NCBI GenBank assembly: GCA_001412365.1
Contig: LKUE01000329.1
Span: forward strand, 1 to 10,648
DNA from: Desulfuromonas sp. SDB
GTDB lineage: Bacteria > SDB-A
Direction: 5' to 3'
Length of the DNA: 10,648 nt
Shown: positions 6,760 to 10,648 of the stretch, one piece after another
Numbering within the stretch: position 1 is the first letter of the stretch
Layout: the number at the start of each line of letters is the position of its first letter
Notes under the pieces: generated by a model
Told to the model about the DNA's origin: nothing
Seen by the model: only the letters and a program-made list of their open reading frames with translations
Databases searched by the model: none
Position numbers and translations under genes: made by a program

Positions 6760-7235
6760 ATGACATCCAGATACAGAAATATATTTTTGAGCATAACAAA
6801 GATCCCGGAGTAGTTGAACATTTGAAGAATTGTCAGCGCTGCGGGGAAACTGTAGAGCAATATAAAAAAATTGGAGATGTTTTACAAAAAGATGAGATCA
6901 AGTTGTCACCTGATTTTTCAGCAAATGTCTTAAAAGAAATTAACCTTTACCGGAATGTGAAAGAAACCTTGAAGGAATATCTTTTTTACGGAGTACTTAT
7001 TTTAATATCAATATTTACCGGAATAATTTTCCTGAATAACCGATCTTTTATTTCTACCACCTATCGTTCCATTGTTGATTTCTTTACCAAGTTAAATATT
7101 TTGAAAAGTTTTAGCTTAGAGCAGATCAAGCTGGCTAATTACAATCCAGCAATTCTGATTGTAATAATCAGTTTAACTTTATTTATTGTAATTCAGTTTT
7201 TAGATTTTAAGTTTGTTGATAAAAATCATCTCTGA
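6747..7235 (+). CDS. membrane-anchored anti-sigma factor with zinc motif, probable ATC start
   Basis: From the ATC at 6747 the protein has 162 residues. The N-terminal part resembles ZAS (zinc anti-sigma) domains: a helix, HLNDIQIQKYIFEHN (3-17), leads into HLKNCQRC (25-32), an HxxxCxxC motif with ligands His25, Cys29 and Cys32; His16 or His3 could be the fourth. Two membrane helices follow (about 77-97 and 134-153) with a short loop between them. The frame is open from 6726, but no ATG, GTG or TTG occurs before TTG 6822. Starting there would remove His25 and the sigma-binding helix. ATC 6747 has a strong SD at ideal distance, so I take it as the start. It overlaps the sigma gene by 13 nt. 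The protein should sequester the upstream sigma factor at the inner membrane. A -1 frameshift product or a sequence error is a less likely alternative. Confidence 0.75.
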   Translation: MEHLNDIQIQKYIFEHNKDPGVVEHLKNCQRCGETVEQYKKIGDVLQKDEIKLSPDFSANVLKEINLYRNVKETLKEYLFYGVLILISIFTGIIFLNNRSFISTTYRSIVDFFTKLNILKSFSLEQIKLANYNPAILIVIISLTLFIVIQFLDFKFVDKNHL

Positions 7236-7261
7236 ATTTTACATCTTCTTTTCCTGTATTA

Positions 7262-7290
7262 TTGACTTAAAAGTCGTTTTCTGGTATATT
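7262..7290 (+). promoter_or_regulatory. sigma70-type promoter of the M23-bactofilin genes
   Basis: TTGACT at 7262-7267 and TATATT at 7285-7290 are separated by exactly 17 bp, and each differs from consensus at one position. A start point about 7 nt downstream of the -10 element falls at or next to the ATG at 7299. A small inverted repeat (GACTT-AA-AAGTC, 7264-7275) overlaps the -35 element. Confidence 0.72.
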
Positions 7291-7298
7291 TCCAGCAA

Positions 7299-8261
7299 AT
7301 GAGAAAAAAACAAGATAAACATTTAACCTTATTGCTTATACCTGATGGTGCTGATAAATCAAGGCAGTTTCATATCTCCCAGAAAATTTTAAAAATTTTT
7401 CTGGTATTTTTTGTTTTACTTTTATTTCTATCCTTTTCTTTAATTGGGTACATCGTGATAAAAAATATTACTCTTACCCGGAATAATAAGTTCCTGTTAA
7501 CTGAAAATACAAAATTAAATCAAGAAAAAAATGTGCTTTTGGCGGTCAATCAGCAGGTTGAACAAATGCAGGAGGACATGATTGAACTTCAGATTCTGGA
7601 AAAGCAGCTTGAAGAAAAGATCAATGAATCTTCACCGGAGGATTCTTTAAGCCAGTTTTTTCCTGCTGATATTGAACATCGGGGAATCGGCGGAAATCAG
7701 AGTATTACTCCATTAGTCAGTTTTGCCAGTGATGAAGATCAAAGTGATGTTGACCAGGTTTCCACTACCTGTCAATTTATCAGTGAAAACCTTCCCCGCC
7801 AGCTTTATCAAACCAGGGTATTGCTTAAACAGTACAATGATTACCAGGATGAAATGGCTAGAATTCCCTCTATTTATCCCACCATGGGTTCTTTTACTTC
7901 AGGCTTTGGGTTCAGGGAAGATCCTTTTACTCATCAATCCAGGTTTCATGAAGGCATTGACATTGCCAACTCTGCTGGCACTCCAATATACTCTACTGCT
8001 AAAGGCAGAGTTGTTTTTACAGGAAATATCAGCGGTTTTGGACAAACCATAAAAATAGAACACAGCTGTTCATTGGTTACCTTGTACGCTCACTTAAGCG
8101 CCATCCATGTTTCTACTGGCGATGAAGTGTGCAAAGGGCAGTTTATTGGAGAGATGGGCAGCACTGGAAGAAGTACTGATCCTCATCTGCATTATGGAGT
8201 TTATATTAATGATGATCCAGTAAACCCAGCAAGGTTTTTACCCTTGGAAAGGAGTAATTGA
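7299..8261 (+). CDS. M23-family peptidoglycan endopeptidase, membrane-anchored
   Basis: This 320-residue protein has a short cytoplasmic start, one membrane helix (about 31-56), a coiled-coil segment (about 62-110), a linker and a C-terminal LytM/M23 domain (about 195-315). All metal and catalytic residues are visible: His217 and Asp221 in FHEGID, His265 in YAHLS, and His296/His298 in DPHLHYG. It should therefore be an active zinc hydrolase that cuts peptide crosslinks in peptidoglycan from the periplasmic side. The N-terminal RKKQDKHLTLLLIPDG resembles the cytoplasmic tail of M23 proteins encoded beside bactofilins, which supports the ATG at 7299. No SD precedes it, consistent with a leaderless mRNA. 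Its stop codon overlaps the bactofilin start by 1 nt, pointing to a shared role in cell shape or local wall remodelling. Confidence 0.93.
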   Translation: MRKKQDKHLTLLLIPDGADKSRQFHISQKILKIFLVFFVLLLFLSFSLIGYIVIKNITLTRNNKFLLTENTKLNQEKNVLLAVNQQVEQMQEDMIELQILEKQLEEKINESSPEDSLSQFFPADIEHRGIGGNQSITPLVSFASDEDQSDVDQVSTTCQFISENLPRQLYQTRVLLKQYNDYQDEMARIPSIYPTMGSFTSGFGFREDPFTHQSRFHEGIDIANSAGTPIYSTAKGRVVFTGNISGFGQTIKIEHSCSLVTLYAHLSAIHVSTGDEVCKGQFIGEMGSTGRSTDPHLHYGVYINDDPVNPARFLPLERSN

Positions 8262-8677
8262 TGTTCGATGGGAAGAAAAATATTGACAAGGGAAAAGTGG
8301 ATACCATAATCGGAGCGGAGGCTAAAATTACCGGGACCATTGAATCTCAAGGTACCATACGCATAGACGGATATTTAGAAGGCGAAGTTCATTCAGATGC
8401 CAATATTATCATTGGGAAAACCGGAAAGGTAAAAGGTCAAATCAAATGCAGTAATCTTACCGTGGGCGGCCACATGGAAGGTAATGCGGATATTTTCTCT
8501 ACCTTAAGCTTAATTGAGACCGGAGAATTGGTAGGAGATATTACTGTAAAAGACCTGGATATTGAAAGTGGTGCAAAATTTAAGGGTACCTGCAAGATGA
8601 GAGACGAAATTAAATTACTGGAGAATTTAAATTCAAATAATAACCACTTATCTGAAGTCGAAGAATCAGAAAGTTAA
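8261..8677 (+). CDS. bactofilin (polymer-forming cytoskeletal protein)
   Basis: This 138-residue protein has a short disordered start, a central bactofilin domain (about 13-112) with the regular hydrophobic and glycine pattern of a right-handed beta-helix (IIGAEAKITGTIES, then IRIDGYLEGEVHS), and an acidic tail. Bactofilins polymerise without nucleotide at the inner membrane and position wall enzymes. I take the ATG at 8261 rather than TTG 8258, because AGGAG at 8250-8254 lies 6 nt before the ATG and the TGATG overlap with the M23 gene is typical of coupling. The M23-bactofilin pair is known from cell-shape systems such as CcmA with Csd proteins in Helicobacter, so the same partnership is likely here. 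Exact function is inference. Confidence 0.93.
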   Translation: MFDGKKNIDKGKVDTIIGAEAKITGTIESQGTIRIDGYLEGEVHSDANIIIGKTGKVKGQIKCSNLTVGGHMEGNADIFSTLSLIETGELVGDITVKDLDIESGAKFKGTCKMRDEIKLLENLNSNNNHLSEVEESES

Positions 8678-8720
8678 TTTATAAATTTACTTTCCCCGGG
8701 GTGATAAATCCTGATTATTA

Positions 8721-10648
8721 ATGTATAATTTAATCCCCAGATTCATTTGTTCTGCTTACAATCAGCAAATTAGTAAAGGTAGTTTTTTCGGATCCATTCT
8801 CTATGTTGATATAAATAACTACACTAATTTAGCCGATCATTTAAAAAAATTTGAATTTGAAGGAGCAGAACAGCTTTCAGTAATTCTGAATAAGATCTTT
8901 GAAAAATTAATTAAAGCAATTTACCGGGAAAGCGGTTTTGTAAGCAATTTTGCAGGTGATTCTTTAATTGTAATATTTAAAAATACCAATATTGACAAAG
9001 CCTATAAATCTTCTCAAAAAATAAGAGATATATTTATTAAATACCGCATTATTAAAACTTCTTTTGGCGATTTCGATTTATCAGCTAAATTTGGACTCAG
9101 TTATGGGAAAATTTCATGGGGGATAGTAGGTACCGAAGACCAAAAAACTTATTATTTTAAAGGATCTCCCATCAACAATGCTATTAAAATTTCTCAAAAA
9201 TCACATAATTTTCGTATTGAGATAAAGAAACAGAAATTATCAAAACAGGAGAAAGAACACCCCAGAAAATTTAAAGTACACAAGCAAATAAATCTCAATA
9301 CGGTAAAAAAATTCTTCTCTTCTTCTGTAATCAAGTACCCTTATTCAGGTGAGTTCAGAGAAGTCATATCTACCTTTATCGGATTTCCCCATACTGATAG
9401 CTATCAGAAAATAAACAGTTATTCATCGAAATTAATAGATATCGCCAAAATTTATCATGGTTATGTTAACTCGCTGGAATTTAGTGATAAGGGTCCCTTA
9501 TTTTTAGTAGTTTTTGGCGCTCCCACTTCTTACGAAAATAATTTAGTTCATGCCCTTGATTTTGCTTTACAACTGGATAGATTTTTGCCCCGAACTTTTA
9601 AAATAAGCATTTCCTGGGGAACTGTCTATTCCGGAATTTTAGGCAGTAAAACCAGATGCACCTACACGGTTCTGGGGGATGCAGTTAATCAGGCAGCAAA
9701 GATTTTGCAAAAAATTGCCTTTAATGAAATTGTAGTTACCAATCCAGTGTTCAGGAGGACAAAAAATCGCTACAATTATTCAGATTTGCCTCAAATTTTC
9801 ATAAAAGGCAAAAATAAGAAGCTTAAGGTATATAGGTTAAACCATAAGTTGACAAATATTAAGTATTTTAAATCTAAAAATCAGATGGTGGGAAGAGATG
9901 AGGAGTTTAACAAAATTATTGATTTTTTTAATCCTCTAAATCAAATCAAATCATCAAAGATAGTATTAATTACCGGTGAACCAGGAATAGGCAAGAGCAG
10001 ACTTTGTCAAGAGATTGAAAGAAATTTAAATGATAATTTTATTTTTTTCAATTTAAGAGGCGATGAGGTAAGAGATGACAGTTTTTTTATGTTTAAGATA
10101 TTTTTTAAGGATTATTTTTCAATATCAGAGTTAGATTGTAATGAAGATAATCTGAAGAAATTTAATCTTAAATGGCAGAAAATATATGACTCCTTTGTAG
10201 ATAACAAAAATTTCCTGTCTCAAGAATTTGTCAGAACCAAACCGGTTTTATCAAATTTAACCGGATTATACCTGCAAGATTTTCAATTCTTTGATAGATT
10301 GCAGCCAAAAGTCAAGTATTTAAATATAATATCAACAGTGAAAACTTTTTTCCGTGCAGTAAGTAATAAACACCCATTGATAATAATTTTTGATGATATT
10401 CAATGGATGGATAAAGACTCCAAAGAATTATTTGAAGAATTGATGGTTAATATTGAAAACTTTCCCATTAGTTTTATTGCAAGTTACCGTTCTGAATTTA
10501 AAAATTATATTTTTGATTTAGATATACCTAAAAATTATCAAATATTGAAAGTTAATTTAGATAAATTAAATACTGAAACTATATCTGAATTATCCCGGCA
10601 AATTTTTAAAATACAGCCGGATGACAGACTCCTTAATTTTTTAGCTGA
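8721..10648 (+). CDS. soluble-adenylyl-cyclase-like protein: tandem class III cyclase domains plus AAA/STAND NTPase (3' end outside the window)
   Basis: The frame is open from ATG 8721 to the window end, giving 642 complete codons. Cyclase domain 1 (about 22-160) has SILYVDINNYTNL with metal-binding Asp30 and FAGDSLIVIF with Asp80. Cyclase domain 2 (about 205-350) has FSDKGPLFLVVFGAP with Lys257 and YTVLGDAVNQAAK with Thr316 and Asn323. An NTPase domain follows: VGRDEEF at 390-396, Walker A GEPGIGKS at 419-426 and Walker B IIIFDDIQWMD ending at Asp564. This order is that of mammalian soluble adenylyl cyclase and bacterial COG3899-type relatives, which often end in TPR repeats. The protein probably makes cAMP, but the usual transition-state Arg is Lys in both domains (156 and 327). 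No SD is visible; an upstream in-frame stop (8712-8714) fixes the start. It lies 43 nt after the bactofilin gene. Confidence 0.88.
   Translation, partial: MYNLIPRFICSAYNQQISKGSFFGSILYVDINNYTNLADHLKKFEFEGAEQLSVILNKIFEKLIKAIYRESGFVSNFAGDSLIVIFKNTNIDKAYKSSQKIRDIFIKYRIIKTSFGDFDLSAKFGLSYGKISWGIVGTEDQKTYYFKGSPINNAIKISQKSHNFRIEIKKQKLSKQEKEHPRKFKVHKQINLNTVKKFFSSSVIKYPYSGEFREVISTFIGFPHTDSYQKINSYSSKLIDIAKIYHGYVNSLEFSDKGPLFLVVFGAPTSYENNLVHALDFALQLDRFLPRTFKISISWGTVYSGILGSKTRCTYTVLGDAVNQAAKILQKIAFNEIVVTNPVFRRTKNRYNYSDLPQIFIKGKNKKLKVYRLNHKLTNIKYFKSKNQMVGRDEEFNKIIDFFNPLNQIKSSKIVLITGEPGIGKSRLCQEIERNLNDNFIFFNLRGDEVRDDSFFMFKIFFKDYFSISELDCNEDNLKKFNLKWQKIYDSFVDNKNFLSQEFVRTKPVLSNLTGLYLQDFQFFDRLQPKVKYLNIISTVKTFFRAVSNKHPLIIIFDDIQWMDKDSKELFEELMVNIENFPISFIASYRSEFKNYIFDLDIPKNYQILKVNLDKLNTETISELSRQIFKIQPDDRLLNFLA

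Noticed and set aside
7723-8052. 109-codon + strand frame
   Set aside because: It overlaps the M23 domain, which carries all catalytic residues in the other frame.
8694-8701. CCCCGGGG octamer palindrome between the bactofilin and cyclase genes
   Set aside because: It is too short for a terminator, has no T tract, and its G run is too far from ATG 8721 (about 19 nt) to act as its ribosome site.
8724-8729. Perfect TATAAT hexamer just after the cyclase start codon
   Set aside because: There is no -35 element at the right distance, and transcription would begin inside the gene, leaving out its start codon.

Overview
The window comes from an AT-rich genome, apparently of a Gram-negative bacterium. 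It encodes a LolA-like periplasmic protein, a putative outer-membrane beta-barrel ending in Phe, an M23 peptidoglycan hydrolase and a bactofilin. Most genes have strong Shine-Dalgarno (SD) sites of the AGGAG type, which argues against typical Bacteroidetes. The gene content would fit an FCB-type candidate phylum such as Cloacimonadota or Marinimicrobia, or a similar lineage, but this placement is inference and no taxonomic marker is present.

Region 1 (1-5650, + strand) is one tight operon. It holds the C-terminal part of a TetR-family regulator (5' end outside the window), a secreted LolA-like carrier, two FtsX/LolC-E-type ABC permeases, their LolD/MacB-type ATPase, and an outer-membrane barrel. 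Genes overlap or lie within about 12 nt of each other. Together they could form a trans-envelope lipid or lipoprotein transport route: inner-membrane extractor, periplasmic carrier and outer-membrane partner, under local TetR control. A 13-bp perfect hairpin (5652-5679) follows the operon.

Region 2 (5697-7235) is a regulatory cassette. A three-helix membrane protein on the - strand (DUF6249-like) is divergent from an ECF sigma factor. The sigma gene is followed by an overlapping anti-sigma factor with a HxxxCxxC zinc motif and two membrane helices. The anti-sigma reading frame has no ATG, GTG or TTG before its zinc motif, so it appears to start at an ATC codon placed 6 nt after a strong SD. 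The 127-bp divergent gap holds a near-perfect 32-bp palindrome whose arms carry GCAACAT, a possible ECF -35-like element on both strands.

Region 3 (7236-10648, + strand) starts with a good sigma70 promoter (TTGACT, 17 bp, TATATT). Its predicted start point nearly coincides with the ATG of an M23 endopeptidase gene, suggesting a leaderless mRNA. A bactofilin gene overlaps the M23 gene by 1 nt, a pairing known from cell-shape modules. Then comes a large gene that runs off the window's right edge. It encodes tandem class III cyclase domains followed by an AAA/STAND-type NTPase, the architecture of mammalian soluble adenylyl cyclase.

No RNA gene, CRISPR array, insertion sequence or phage element was seen. 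No gene-free stretch exceeds 300 bases.
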